Positions 39,801-52,133 are shown, counted from the first letter of the stretch. The stretch: 64,000 nucleotides of DNA from Epiperipatus broadwayi (GCA_028023455.1 JAQFVV010006469.1:312001-376000); one strand, 5' to 3'. A program made the numbers and translations. Notes: generated by a model from the letters alone, not told the origin.

Positions 39801-40844
39801 CAGTCAACACTTAGACAATCCCAATATCGATAACAATCAACAAATTCAAGCTGTTGTCAAGGCAACCTCCATTTAACAATAAAGGTGAATATATATAAAG
39901 ACACTGTAACAGAGAATAAAGTATAAAATTCAGAAATGAAGTCTGCTTTCAACCCATTATAATTATACTCATGGTTATCAAAACAACAATATTTCACTGT
40001 TAAAATTAAAAAACAAAACAAAACAATTTTATTTGAACACTATTGACTTTCTGGTTCATCACATGTTCATTTTGCATTTTGCTTTCATTAGAACAAATTG
40101 TACAACAAACAATTTTTTTTTATTAAATTAAAATTTGTGCATCAAATACATTTTTATCATGCTTTGTAATCATTAAGTTATTAATTTAGCACCCATCTGT
40201 TTGTTAATATCCATAATAATGAAAATATATTTATTTACTTGTCACTCCTGATTAGCAATATTGACATGAAAGAACTTTACAGCCATAAATACTACTTTAT
40301 ATCCAGCTAAAGTTTGGCTTCACTCTGGTAATGACATTTTTTGTATGGCCACATGGTGAAACACTATTATAAATATTCTGATACATATCAACAACATATC
40401 CTCTTCAATTAAATTCACAATAAAATCAGAACAAGAATAAAAATTGGTATTCTTAAATGTTCTTGTAACAAAATCCCTCACAACAAAGTCAAAACCATGG
40501 TTTACAGAAAATTCACATTTATAGGAATATACTTAGCATATACATACAATCACACCAGAAACACAAAACATGATATGATACTTTCATTAGGAAACAGAAC
40601 AAAATAAGTTTGCTCAGAAACAGTGGTTTAGGAAAAAGAAAAGATTTGGATATAACAAACTCAGATAAAGAATGATTATCCATCAGCTGCCATAAAAAAT
40701 TTATAACAAAAAGTAAATAGTGTATCTATAAGTACCAGAAATGACAGACAAACTAATGAAAATCTGCAATTATTATATCTTTCCAGAGTTATGCTACACT
40801 GTGAAGAATTCTAACATCTACAAAGTCTAAACTAGAAATGCTAA
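36821..40844. other. Unannotated AT-rich DNA
   Basis: No gene or clear repeat recognised over about 4 kb. Confidence 0.5.
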
Positions 40845-40852
40845 AAACCAAA

Positions 40853-41177
40853 AACTGCATCTATAAAATAGCTTGTGAATGGGAAAGAATTTATATTGCT
40901 GAAACCAGTTGCCCCATTGAAAGTTGATTAAAAGAGCCCAAATTGATGATTATAAAAATAAAAACAGATGTATGCTAAAGTAGTAAACCATTTATGTACC
41001 AATGGGCATATGTTTGTTTGGGAAACAAAAATATTGGATAGAGAGGAAAAGCTACAAAAAAGAAAATTCAAAGAAGCTGCTCAAATAACAATGGCAAATA
41101 ACCCCAAAGATCAATCTAGTGCGACTATAGATAAAGTCTGGAAACTAATAATTAACTTTGCTCTTAGGAAAAAGTGA
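40853..41177 (+). pseudogene. PLE GIY-YIG endonuclease, third lineage
   Basis: NCIYKIACEWERIYIAETSC carries the GIY-YIG motif, with Gly replaced by Ala (YIAE for YIGE). After PIES there is a stop, then a frameshift into the frame 40,968-41,177 with HLCTNGHMFVWETKILDREE and KRKFKEAAQI, the conserved C-terminal block. It ends with a stop at 41,177. It resembles PLE endonucleases of the IYKIPCECG type and differs from the lineages at 7.7, 25.0 and 58.0 kb. The RT part is not seen upstream. Confidence 0.75.
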
Positions 41178-41230
41178 AGAAATCTGGGGAAACTTTATAG
41201 ATAGGCAAATAAATTTTCTAATCACTGTTG

Positions 41231-41320
41231 ACTTTGGTAGAATGGCTCAGTACATTAGAACTTACTTTAAAATTAATTATTCAAAAATCTAAAGGTACAA
41301 GTTCAATTCCCATGCTAGTA
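41231..41320 (+). mobile_element. tRNA-derived SINE head with A- and B-box
   Basis: TGGCTCAGTAC (41,243-41,253) fits the pol III A-box and GTTCAATTC (41,301-41,309) fits the B-box exactly, 48 bases apart. GGTAGAATGGCTCAG is tRNA-like. It lies 54 bases downstream of the PLE stop codon. The 3' boundary is not resolved. Confidence 0.6.
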
Positions 41321-41949
41321 ATATTACTCATCAGGCCAGAAACACCTAAAGAAGAGAGGAGAATATCTTTTTTTGAAATGTTATGTCTTTTACTAACCTA
41401 TGTGCCATTACAAACAGTTGAATGTAATTAGAAAATTAAAATAAAGTTTAAAAGTTTTTCTAAAGACATTCAATATTTAATGTTAAATGATGGAAATATC
41501 CCAAAACCAAAATGTCATCATCACAAACCTTCAGTCAAACATATAAATTACACATTCACTTACATAAAACAGAATTATTCTTTATCTATCTTCAAATACC
41601 AGTCATAATACTTATATTTTCATAAGATAATATGTAATGTAAATGTTTTTTTCTTCTGCATATATGTTAATACTTACTACCAATGGAGCTCTGAATAAAT
41701 ACTTGTTATTATACAGAAACATCAGCTATTTAGCTATTATATTTTTACTACAAGGAATCGGAAATAATACTATGAATTCATCATCATTTACCTATGAGAA
41801 TATTGAAATTAAAAATATTAGATTTAATATATATATATATATATACACACTGTAATGGAATTTACCACAATCACCATGCAGTGACTGCCTAACATTTAGC
41901 TTAACCTTTTAAAATAGTAATACAATCCCATACAAAATACCTGTCACAA
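41321..41949. other. Unannotated DNA
   Basis: No gene recognised; a TA run lies near 41,828. Confidence 0.5.
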
Positions 41950-42672
41950 GAATATCATCCACTACTGTTCTATTACATGTGAATGTTAATAAGTGCTCAT
42001 ATAATGTGAACTTCTCTTGTATTCTGATTTCTAATTATAACTAATTTATCAAATGCCACTGTTTTGAATATGGATGTATCCATGTTTTTAGTGTTTTCTG
42101 CTTATATGCAGTATTTATTATAGTCAATCCATGTGGTGTCAAAAAATCAATAATACCAACCATTTGAATTTATAGCACCAATACCATTATTTTCAGTAAC
42201 TTTTGTCATATGTCTGTTTTATATACCAAAATATGCATTGAAATCTCCAAGAAGAAAAAAATTGATATTTTAATAGTGTTTCTGTAATAACACGTTTCAA
42301 TAAGAAATAAAAGCTTTACTTCTCTGAATCTAAGTTTGGACCAAAGACAGTAACAAAATGTTCAATAGTACCATTGTATAATGCAGAATTTAATACCATT
42401 AATCATTCATTGATATGAGAAATTCCATTAAAAATACTAAATAAGACTTAATATCAAATCCAACCCTATGCATTTGCCTTTCACTGACTGATTTGTCTTT
42501 CCAAAAAAACTTGTATCCATCAATCTATTCAAATTCCTTTCCTTGCAGATCAGTTTCACTAAGAGCAGCTATATCAATTTTAAATCCACAACTCCTTAGT
42601 TACAAATGCAGTTCTCTGCTTTGGTCATGAAGAATTTGTATTAAGCAAAGTTTGCACATTCCATGTACTTAT
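41950..42672 (-). pseudogene. LINE AP-like endonuclease, second family, decayed
   Basis: The minus strand encodes, over shifting frames, STWNVQTLL, KQRTAFVTKELW, IDIAALSETDLQGKEFE, IDGYKFFWKD and VGFDIKSYLVFLMEF, then FLLGDFNAYF, NNGIGAINSNG and LKTWIHPYSKQWHLIN. This is the order in LINE endonucleases of the type WNVRTL, DIAALSET, GDFNA, SW.HPRSKHWH. Catalytic Glu in LSET and Asp/Asn in GDFN are still encoded. Many stops are present and no RT is attached. It clearly differs from the RTE endonuclease at 13.66 kb. Confidence 0.8.
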
Positions 42673-45049
42673 ATTTTTGAAAAAAATATATATATTTATA
42701 ATACTTACCTTTAGTATTAACATTCCCTTCTGCAATTACTACCACTTCTGATATTATTATTAGTATTTCTACCACTTTAGTAAATAATATGCCAGGTATA
42801 ACAACCAAGATAGATTCTATGATAGAGGCCATTTGCAGACTGCATTTTCAAGATCCTTCCACTTTCAGTTTATGCAGAGATAGTTGTAAATAGGGATTTA
42901 TAGTTGTAAATCTTAGACATTGAAATCCAGTTCCAAACTGACTTATTTAGTGATTGTACTGCCTTGAATAAAGATCACAACTACCAGCCTACTAAATCTA
43001 TCCCATCATTGTTTTCTTAATTCTTGAGAGCTTAAACTAAAAAAAAAGAAAATTGAAAATCAGAAATGCAGTGCATGTAACTAAATGGAGATTTTGTTGC
43101 ACAAAAACCCAATCCCATCATCACATTTAGTATAAGAAGATGTTTGAGAGCATGAGAGGTTCATGATGATTGAATCTTGCAATAACTTAAAAAAGAAAAG
43201 AGAGAAACTAAGAAGGCTGCTTGTATTAGAAACAGTATTTATTCCTTTGATGAATCAACACTCTATTCACATGGAAGCAGGATCATTTGGTTAGGCACTG
43301 TTTATTTGTTATTTATAGTTGGCCTTCATATCTAAAAGTCATTCTACTTTATACCACCTGTGGAATGCATCAGTAGTTTGAGCATTTCTGACCATTAAAT
43401 TTGGATGAAATAATTCTATATTTAAGTAACTTTAACTTGGAAAATGCAACAACAGTGCATTGGAGTCTATTTTGTGACCCATGATCTAAGTCTCTCTTTA
43501 TATTTAAAAGCTATCAATATATTTAAATTAATTCACATTCTTAATTAAATTGATAAGTATCCAGATAAAAATTGTAATTTTTTCCTTCCATAATTGATCG
43601 ATAAAGGGCTTAGTTTTATGAATATTAATTACATTGAAAATAAAGTGCATCATTATAATTTGTTGTTATAAATTACCCTATAATTTTTCTGGTTATAATT
43701 ACACGTTTTTAACTCACCATAAGTGATGAGACTGGCCTTAGTCAAAAATGCAAATACTATGAGACTGCTTGACCAAATGTTTGCACATATCTACTGACTG
43801 TTGCCTTTGACAAAATAGCCTAGTTGGTTAAAGCATCACTTCAATTATCTCTGTTCATACCAACATCATATGAAGAAGAGAAAGAACAATACGACTTGAA
43901 ATGATTTGTTATATATACTAACCTGTGTGCTATTAGCCTATGACGAATAGATGAATGTATTTGAAAAGTTTATATAAAGTTTCACTTTTTGTAAAAATAT
44001 TTAACAATTAAAGACTAAATGTTGATAATAGTCTAACATAGATTATATATATATATTATGAAATTTTAAATTGTTTATTTTATATTTTGATAGTGGTTGG
44101 TAATATTCAAAATATATTAGCTTTAAATTTAGCATCATAGTGTTAAAAGCATTTCTTTCTCTTATACATAATGTATATGTAACTTGTCGTAATTATATCC
44201 AAAATTTATTTGCACGGAACGTACTTATAAAAAACTGTTGCACATCAGAAAATAGATATTATTTATGCAATTATTTACAACATATTCTTAGAGTTTATTG
44301 GCATTCCCAATATTATGATTGTATTTTGATAAATATTGTGAATCATTTGTACTTCCTGTTACATCGTACAAGATGAAATATTAGCGCATTCTCTTTAGAT
44401 AGAACTCATGAAATATGTAAATATTAAGAGTGTATAAAAGTAATTTTCCTTCTCTATACCCCCCCCCCAAAAAAAAAAAAAACAACAACAAATAAACAAA
44501 CAAACAAACCAACAAACAACAAAACACATAAAATGAAATCTATGTATTAAGTCATCTGCGCAATACGTATCTTACTCAGTTATGCATTACTTCTGTGTGT
44601 TCACGCACAGTTTAATGTTGGAGGTATAATTATGATTCGTTTTACATTTGATGAAAATGGAAATTATTTTAAATATAAAATTCTATTATGAGGAGACTCT
44701 ATTTAGATAAAACGTATTTTCCAATAACATTATACATTTTCAATGCAAAATGTATGTATACGTATTTATATTCCAAATTACAGCTTTAATATATATTATC
44801 AAAAAATTCGGTTAAAGATGATTAACTTCATCATTAATCATTTTAGCCCCATTTTTTAAATCGTTAAAAAAAAGTTGGAAATTGTTATGTAGATTGTTTT
44901 GTAACTTTGTGTATTTATAAATACTTGTACAGGCTTAATTTTTCTTCCAGAATGACAGGTTTGTGTGAGCTAGTTCCTTCATTTGTTTTGTGTCATTCAT
45001 ATTAATTTATTTTGTAATTATTATTACGCTTTTCTAATGAGAGAAAACA
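42673..45049. other. Mostly unannotated; one tRNA-like segment and a poly-C run
   Basis: No gene recognised. TAGCCTAGTTGG at 43,816-43,827 fits an A-box and GTTCATACC at 43,853-43,861 nearly fits a B-box, suggesting a short tRNA-like SINE head. A 10-base C run lies at 44,459-44,468, followed by a CAAA-rich stretch. Confidence 0.5.
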
Positions 45050-45465
45050 TTGTTAAGGCCATTTCTTTGTTCTCTGACGAGATGGTTTGGAATTGTAAAT
45101 CTCGCCAATGGGAAATGATCGCTGTTTTATGGCAGTGTTGTGAAGATCAATTGTGTGTTTTCAATCAGTTGAGGTGAGAAAATATTTTTAAAAATGAGAT
45201 CCAATTATTAAATAAAGAAGGGAAAATAAAACAGAAATAATTATATTGTCAAAATTGTTTCCTTGAAGTTGTTTTGCGCTTGAAATTTGTGTGATCAACA
45301 TATTTGAATTTTAGTTGTGCAATGTTAAAAAAATATTCACAATTTTAGTGTAATACGTTTTGACATTCAGGTATTAAAACAAAATAAAATCGATAAAATG
45401 GAAATAATGATTCGTTAATGTAAACAAAAGCAACAGTAAAAATAAAATTAGAAACTATTGTATAT
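45050..45465 (+). repeat. Dispersed repeat, longest copy; contains exon-like stretch
   Basis: Two parts recur. Part 1 (about 45,105-45,210, TTTTATGGCAGTGTTG...CAATCAGTTGAGGTGAGAAA) recurs at about 46,375-46,460. Part 2 (about 45,225-45,465, with TTTTGACATTCAGGTATTAA and TGGAAATAATGATT) recurs at about 49,510-49,760. Part 1 is open for about 46 codons (MRENIVKAISLFSDEMVW...), with a TTTTTCTTCCAG acceptor-like site at 44,938-44,949 and GAGGTGAGA donor-like at its end. Function is unknown. Confidence 0.5.
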
Positions 45466-45942
45466 ATACATCAGAGATCGAATAATTATGATGAGTTGTT
45501 TGAGAGCTCGTGTAATGTTCTAGCAACAAAATTAATAGCTACAGCTTTGTTCCTGGAACCTTCAACTTTCAAGTCTATCATTTCCCCACCGTTCTAAACC
45601 TTGCAGAAAATCGGATGCTATTAACATTTATTATAAAGTCTTAATAAACAAGAATTCTAGAAGAAAGATGGCAAATAAGAACAAAATATCAGTGACAGGA
45701 ATCAAATGTTACTTCTTGGTTAGAGTATTTTCTAATCATATCTATATGATATTAGGTAAAGAATTTAATATATTAACATATTTAAATTACAAAAAAATCA
45801 TATGCTTCCAATCTTACAAATAGCAAGTTCACACTTGGCCTTTTTCTAAGTCTTTTAACACTGTTGGTATGGTTAAGATTTAAGTCAGTCTTTTATAGTC
45901 ACAGCTTTTGGTAATATTTTTAATCCATTTTTATTACAATCT

Positions 45943-45984
45943 TCCTCACTGATGAAGTCCATAAGCTAGAAATTAGTCTGGGAT
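45943..45984 (+). ncRNA. Decayed hammerhead ribozyme, same family as 7,111
   Basis: TCCTCA, CUGAUGA (45,949-45,955), a weak AG/CU stem II, GAAA (45,969-45,972), UUA and GUC (45,976-45,978), then UGGG. Stem I pairs over 4 bp. Layout and flanks (UCCUCA ... UGGG-AU) closely follow the copy at 7,111-7,151, but stem III (ACCGGU there) is AUUAGU and is mismatched. Probably inactive. No PLE endonuclease was seen nearby. Confidence 0.5.
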
Positions 45985-46374
45985 ATTGGACAGAATAGAA
46001 TTGGATAGTGATTTAATAAGCATTATCATCTGCTATCTATTATTAATTAGTAAAGCTTATGTTAAATGGCATAGTGATGATGAAAGCAAATGTGCCAGTG
46101 GGGATCATGTGAATCTTTTAATTATGTCAATAATATGCATTTCTTTTCTCTCTTATCTATTTGTTTTCAATTTCTCTTTATTAAATCCTTTCATATATTT
46201 TCCTATACTTCAATAAATAGATTAAATTTTGTGAAATACTCTTCTACTTATGTTCTTGTTTCAGATCATAATTATTCATATACTTATGTAATTTGGAGCA
46301 AACTTTGTCAACACTCTTTATTTGTTTCCTTATGAATTAAATTAGAATTAAAAACCTTGCCTATAAAGAAATAA

Positions 46375-46460
46375 TTATTGTTTTATGGCAGTCCTATAAA
46401 AATCATTTGTGTGTTTTTAATCAGCTGTGAGAAAATATATTGTTTTAAAAAATACAGTTA
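46375..46460 (+). repeat. Partial copy of the 45.1 kb repeat
   Basis: TGTTTTATGGCAGTCCTATA and GTGTGTTTTTAATCAGCTGTGAGAAAATAT match part 1 of the repeat at 45,105-45,210 with scattered substitutions. Confidence 0.6.
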
Positions 46461-47360
46461 TTAATCTATCATAACCACTTTTATCCATTATCATTCCATT
46501 ATATGCTGAAGGGCTCTTCAAACTGAAATCAGTTTCATCAAACTTTAGTTTGGTATCTTTTAAGATCCTTACTATCTAATAAAATTAGAACTTCAGCTGT
46601 CTATCTATTACTATTACTTCTCACAATATACCAAGAATAACTTCTTTGTAGTTTCTTAATTTTTTTTTGATAAGAATAATAAATGTTACTCTTTTTCTCT
46701 ATATAATTTATTTTTAAATTTTCTGTTATTTTCTTACTTCACTGTATAGTTTGCAGCTTCTGTATTCTTTTTTCTTGAATATCTAAACCACACACACATA
46801 AGCAAATACTAATAGAAATATTTATTTAAAACGTTTATTTTTCAAGTATATTCCTTTTTAATATTATTATTTCTATAAAAGCTTTTCATTTAAGTTTAAT
46901 TAATTAATTTCATTTGTTGTGTTTTCAACTATATTAATAATTTGATCAAAAATATAGTCATAATTTTTTTCTAAATATTATCATTACTGTTCTTTTTTGA
47001 CAAGACTTCAAACATTACCTTTTTAAAAGTAGTTATCTATTGCCTTTCTTTTAGCTGGTAATACATTAAAGATCACCCTTTCAAGCTATTGTGCATGCAC
47101 TTTTTTTTTTTATGAGTGTTAATAATAAATGAATACTTTCATTCCCAACACAAGATATAGTATTTATGAAAGAATAAAATAAATCCAATTATTCTTTCAA
47201 ACCCAAATGCTTATATATGGGCAAATTTTAAGTACTGGAAATGAAAGCGTGAGGATAGACCACTCACTTTAAATTACTGTTTACGATGTTTGAATGAATG
47301 ACGTCAATGAAATTATCTAGAATTTACTAAATGTCACACAAATGAAACTTAAACATATGT
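46461..47360. other. Unannotated AT-rich DNA with a half-copy of the 47.36 kb MITE
   Basis: GGTAATACATTAAAGATCAC at 47,057-47,076, with the CTTTCAAGCTATTGTGCATGC that follows, equals the centre of the palindrome at 47,361-47,508. No gene is present. Confidence 0.55.
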
Positions 47361-47508
47361 AAATAAGCATTTATTTTTATGGTGCTATCTTTATAAATTG
47401 TAATACATTAAAGATCAGCCTTTCAAGCTATTGTGCATGCGCTTGAAAGGCTGATCTTTAATGTATTACAATTTATAAACATAGCACTATAAAAATAAAT
47501 GCTTATTT
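47361..47508. mobile_element. Near-perfect palindromic MITE (148 bp)
   Basis: Arms 47,361-47,428 and 47,441-47,508 (68 bp each) are inverted copies with two mismatches and a 12 bp loop. They begin AAATAAGCATTTATTTTTAT. The high arm identity implies recent origin or gene conversion between arms. Confidence 0.85.
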
Positions 47509-47888
47509 AGCTGGTAATGTAATGTTGTCAACACTTTAATCTACAAATATTTTCCATAAAAATGCTGTAAATGGAAAGCTGAAATTATGTTTTCAGCACA
47601 TATACATTTTAATCTTCTCAGGGTCATCTTAGAATGCGCTCCCACTTGTTGCTTTTCTTCAAAGTTGTTAATATCTTAAATGCTTCCTATTGTATTTCCA
47701 AACAAAAAAAAAATGGTTGTAGAATCAAATGACATTTCATAGTCATAATTTCTTTTGGTAACTTCTCTTAATAACTCGGGGATTGTTTATTCTGCTCTGG
47801 TCACTTCTAAAATCCAATTTAGTCTTCTTATTGAATGGAATGTTTTTGTTGGATGAACTGAAGTGATATTTCTTAAAATCTTATATAG
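47509..47888. other. Unannotated AT-rich DNA
   Basis: No gene recognised. Confidence 0.55.
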
Positions 47889-48023
47889 AATTAGTAAAAA
47901 TCAAGTCAAGCGTTGGTGGCCGATTGGTTAGCACAGCTGCCTTACAAACAGTTGTCCCCAGGTTCGCTTCCTGGCCTACGCTTTGACACATTAAAAATAA
48001 AAAATAAAAAAAATTAGTAAAAA
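47889..48023 (+). mobile_element. tRNA-Gly-derived SINE (copy 3) with probable target-site duplication
   Basis: The body begins at 47,909, GCGTTGGTGGCCGATTGGTT, and has CTGCCTTACAAACAG (anticodon changed to TAC), GGTTCGCTTCC (B-box), CTACGC, then TTTGACACATT and an A-rich tail. AATTAGTAAAAA flanks it at 47,889-47,900 and 48,012-48,023. Eight extra bases separate the left copy from the body. Same family as 26,987 and 18,355. Confidence 0.75.
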
Positions 48024-49504
48024 AACTGATAAGAAACTATTTTCTATTTTTATTTTTCCATTTTTTAAATATAAAATTTATACGAATACTTTATTTTATC
48101 CATATCACTTATATATTTGATATATAACTTTGACAACATTTTGTTTTGTTTCTTCATTAGTTTTTTTAAATATCTATAATACTTCTATCATTGACTAAAG
48201 CTTATGCACTGTTCATAAGTTCAATTTTAATTGAAAAAAGTGGCAGTTCAAAAATGTTATAATTGCTTGGGCTATTTTATTTTCTGACTGTTGTTTTTTT
48301 AAATATATTTTATGATAATATATTTCTTTTTAGTAATAGTATTATCTTTCTTTTTTATTTTTGAATTAATTTGTTTTAATAAAATTACAAGATATAATTT
48401 TATATCTTTGAGGTTTTAATTCTTTTCTATAGTTTTCCTTGTCATTTGTCTGTATTTTTTTATTTTTATTATCACGATTAACTCTCTTTCTGCCATTGAA
48501 AAAAAATTTCAGTTATTGTATTCAGTTTTTCTAATTGTTTCATTTTAAAAATATTTTTAATATTCATCTTTTTTTGCACACACTGTCTTATTTCAGTTAA
48601 AAGTTTACGGATGAATTGCTTTTTGTTTTTGTTATCTGTACAATTATTCTTAATAGTTTTTTTATTTTTATTAATCGTTTTTTCAATTTAAAAATTAAAT
48701 AATCTATTAACATTTTAAAACATTTGTAAGTTGTAATTTAAATTAAATTGGAGTACTTATAAATGTTTGAAATCCAACAGACAGTTCTCTTCACACTTCA
48801 TACTACTTTAAAAAAATTCACTGCATTTTTGAATTATCAATGGACGATATATAATGCTATAATATCCCCAGTCTCAGACAAGCTTTTTCTTTTTTCTTTC
48901 ATTATTGAGGACTTAAATTCAAAATTGGAATTAATACAGTTACACATCTAAAAACACTTATTACTTCCTTATATTGTTTAATCTAATAGTCAAAAATTAT
49001 AATAAAAAAAAGTGAAATTTTAAACCCAAGCATGATAATAGAGCAATTTCTATACATTTTAAAAACCTCAATTTTATGTCAACTACAAATTCTATTTTAC
49101 TATTTTGCTGGGCAGATTATTAACAATAACAGCAATATCAATACGCTATGATTTTTATATACTTCCAAGGCAGTTCTGCTGGTGCTATCTTTTTTAATAA
49201 CTTTTAACTTTTTAACCTCATATAAACATATATCTTCTTTTGCACTAAGAACTACTTACATCCTGTAATAAATCTATTAAGAAAATATATTAACAATATA
49301 TTCTTAAAATCTATATTATCTAATAGTTAAAAAATAATCTATCTCTACTTTATCTCTGTTTGAATGTTTTTATATCCATTTTCATTTTGGAGTTTTTTCA
49401 AAAGAGTGGATTTCTCACCAAATCATATTCTCTCACATTTTTAATCTTCATTTCCAAGTTTTCACATAACAACTTTGCTGTTTATATGTTTTCCAATGCT
49501 AAAT
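48024..49504. other. Unannotated AT-rich DNA
   Basis: No gene recognised. Confidence 0.55.
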
Positions 49505-49509
49505 TAAAA

Positions 49510-49760
49510 AGATAAAACAAAACAAAATAATTAAATTATCAAAATGATTTTCTTGAAATTGTTTTGTGATGGAAATAAATGGATAAGCAATATATTTAAT
49601 CTTAGTGGTTTAATATTACAAAAATATTCATTATTCTTAAATAACATCTTTTGACATTTAAGTATAAAAAAAACAACAAAATAAAATCAATAAATGGAAA
49701 TAATGATTATAAATAAATAAACAACAAATGTAAAAATAGAAATGAGAAATTATATAAATT
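49510..49760 (+). repeat. Copy of part 2 of the 45.2 kb repeat
   Basis: CTTGAAATTGTTTTGTGATG, TTTTGACATTTAAGTATAAA and TAAATGGAAATAATGATTAT align in order with 45,225-45,465. Confidence 0.6.
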
Positions 49761-50644
49761 TGTTGTATTTAAGAACACAAATTATAAAACAATAAATATT
49801 GCCCCAATAGTTCTTCATATAATAGGTAAAATTATCTATTGATAACTCACCACATAGAAAGCCTCTTCAAGAATATTTGCAATTGCAAACCAAGAAGAAA
49901 TTAGTGCTGACCAGGCTTTGCAAATGCAGGGCAACTGAAGGGTTTAATAATTTTCAATTTTGTTTAACACATACAAGAATAACTAAGTATCCATTTACTG
50001 TCCAAAGTAGGATATTTATCTGGGTTTTGTATGCAAAGCTTTAAAATTTCCTAATTTTCTGTCCAGATTTAAACTCAAGTCCTAAACATGGTAGTCCCAT
50101 GAATCATTTAAGTTTATAAATGTAAATATTTTTTTTTAAGTTGAAATATAATTTTAACTAATTGTAATTATATGTTGAACTACTTCCATTATCTGCTATT
50201 AATTATTAAATGATTTTAGAAAAATTCAAACTTTAAATAAACCTTTCAAATATATTCAATTGGTAATAATAGCACACAGATTAATATATAACACAAGATT
50301 TCAAGAGATATTTCCCCTCCCTTATTCAAGTGTAGCCAGCCTGACCAATGACAGTATTTTAAGGGAATCAACCTGGACCCTATAGAGTCATGAATATTGA
50401 ATTTAAGGTAAGAAGAGAGAAGAATAATACCATTCAAAACATTGTGTTACACACTAATATAGCTGCTACTAACAACTGAATGTATTTAAATAGTATTAGA
50501 TGAAAGAAATAATCTATTATTTAGTTACAATTACAATAGTATCATGACAAACTTTCATACAAACATATTGTTAAACTATTACCTGTTTTATGCTAGTGCT
50601 GACTTTTACACAAACACACACAGGTATATATATATTATAAGGGT
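49761..50644. other. Unannotated AT-rich DNA
   Basis: No gene recognised. Confidence 0.55.
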
Positions 50645-50730
50645 CTTAAACTCAGACTTTCAAGCTTCCTACAGCTGTTCAAGCCAACTTATACAATCAG
50701 TGCACATGACCACATGTGGAAAAGGTAAAT

Positions 50731-50785
50731 GATCTCCAATATACAAACATCATGCTGAAACAGCACTATTAAGTCAGTTCAGATC
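50731..50785 (-). ncRNA. Decayed hammerhead ribozyme (copy E, left arm)
   Basis: Minus strand: GATCTGAA, then CUGACUUAAU (core broken by substitutions and an insert), stem II GTGCTG/CAGCAT, GAUG in place of GAAA, GUAU-A and UUGG-AGAUC. Stem II and the 3' strand of stem I are preserved, but the core is lost. Confidence 0.5.
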
Positions 50786-51036
50786 ACCATCCCCCACACA
50801 TATACAACCAGTGCTCAGTTTATATTAAGATAGCAAATCTTTAAATTTTAATGAACAAGCTTCAATATTCTCCACTCTCCAACTCTTTAACTATCTATAT
50901 CACTGAAAATTTGAGGATAAAATGCGGATGGCTGAAGAGTTGGAGAGTGGAGAAGATTAAAATTTGTCCATTAAAATTTGAAGATTTAATAACAATATAA
51001 ACTGAGCACTGATTGTATATATGTGTGGGAGATGGT

Positions 51037-51090
51037 GATCTAAACCAACTGATGAGTGCTGGTTCAGCAAGAAATATTTTTGTTGGAGAT
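51037..51090 (+). ncRNA. Hammerhead ribozyme, near-intact (copy F, right arm)
   Basis: ATCT...CCAA pairs with UUGG-AGAU (stem I). CUGAUGA is at 51,049-51,055. Stem II is UGCUG/CAGCA with a GUU loop. GAAA is at 51,071-51,074. Stem III is weak (A/U-rich). The base at the cleavage position is G rather than A/C/U, which should block cleavage. Other core positions are intact. Confidence 0.6.
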
Positions 51091-51185
51091 AATTTAACTT
51101 TTTCACATGTACGTGGTCATGTGTATTAGTTGTATAAGGTGGATTGAATAGCTGTAGTGAGCTTGAAAATCTGAGTTCAAGTCCC

Positions 51186-52131
51186 TTATTATTACATTAC
51201 ATTTAATGTAAATAATATACATGTATTTAAATGTTATATATATATATATAAAAGCCAATCATATTTATAAAAAAATCTTTATTTAAAGTAAATTCCTAAT
51301 GTGAATGTTGACATGTGAAACCTATATTATTAATTACTTAATTTGGAACATGCTTATTTGTATCATATTCAAACTCACTTTTAATAATAGATTAAATTAT
51401 CTATTTTTATTAAATTTAAAGTTGTTGTAGTTCTTTGTCATTTAATTCTATATATGATAATATTAGTAGATATGTGTGGCAATTACACATTAATTTATAA
51501 ATTTAAAGAGTATTAATAATATTAATTAAGAATGGTTGGATAATGTAATTGTATATGTAAAAGAATAAATTAGTTATGTGATGGTTATTGTTCAATAACC
51601 AAGGCTACAGATCACTTAGATGACATCATCTTTTCAACTATTATCACTACATTATTCTTTGATTTTCCTTTTAGTTTAATGGGTAAAATTCCAAACTATA
51701 TATTTGTAAAGAGTAGTGTATTTTCATTTAGGCAAGATCATGAAACAAGTACAAAGTCTTAAAATTATTGTACAGGCTATTCCATTTAATTACCTCAATG
51801 TTGTAACTCAATAGGAGATTTATCTTCTAAATTACAGTTAATGTGCTTAATAGATATATCTTGTGTTATATTTATCACACACTATGGTACTTGATAAGCC
51901 CATTAAACTCAACTCTATATTCAATTACATTTATAGCATTAATTTATAGCTAGATATAATGGAACCCATTTATATTATGATATTCTTTATCTGAATAATT
52001 TTTCACTGTTTATCAATTCTGTTGATTCTTAATTCTCTTATGTTTGGCACATTAATGTGTGACCAGATTCCTTATGAAGGAAATCAGGTTATTATATATA
52101 TAATTTTTTTCATTTTTACATTCTACCCTAT

Positions 52132-52133
<2 letters not shown>
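51186..52133. other. Unannotated AT-rich DNA
   Basis: No gene recognised. Confidence 0.55.

Larger units (their letters stand above)
50645..51185. mobile_element. Palindrome of two hammerhead-bearing repeats, 5' to 5'
   Basis: The left arm (50,645-50,895, sense minus) and right arm (50,927-51,185, sense plus) are inverted copies of the same ~255 bp repeat joined by a 31 bp spacer. The innermost pairing is CCACTCTCCAACTCTT against AAGAGTTGGAGAGTGG. Each arm has a hammerhead-like core. The right arm ends in an exact B-box GTTCAAGTC (51,175-51,183); the left B-box is degraded. Arms differ by scattered substitutions, so the palindrome is not recent. Confidence 0.75.

Noticed and set aside
42641-42832. 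63-codon minus-strand frame
   Set aside because: Runs across the end of the decayed LINE endonuclease in another register; composition is Ile/Val-rich chance sequence.
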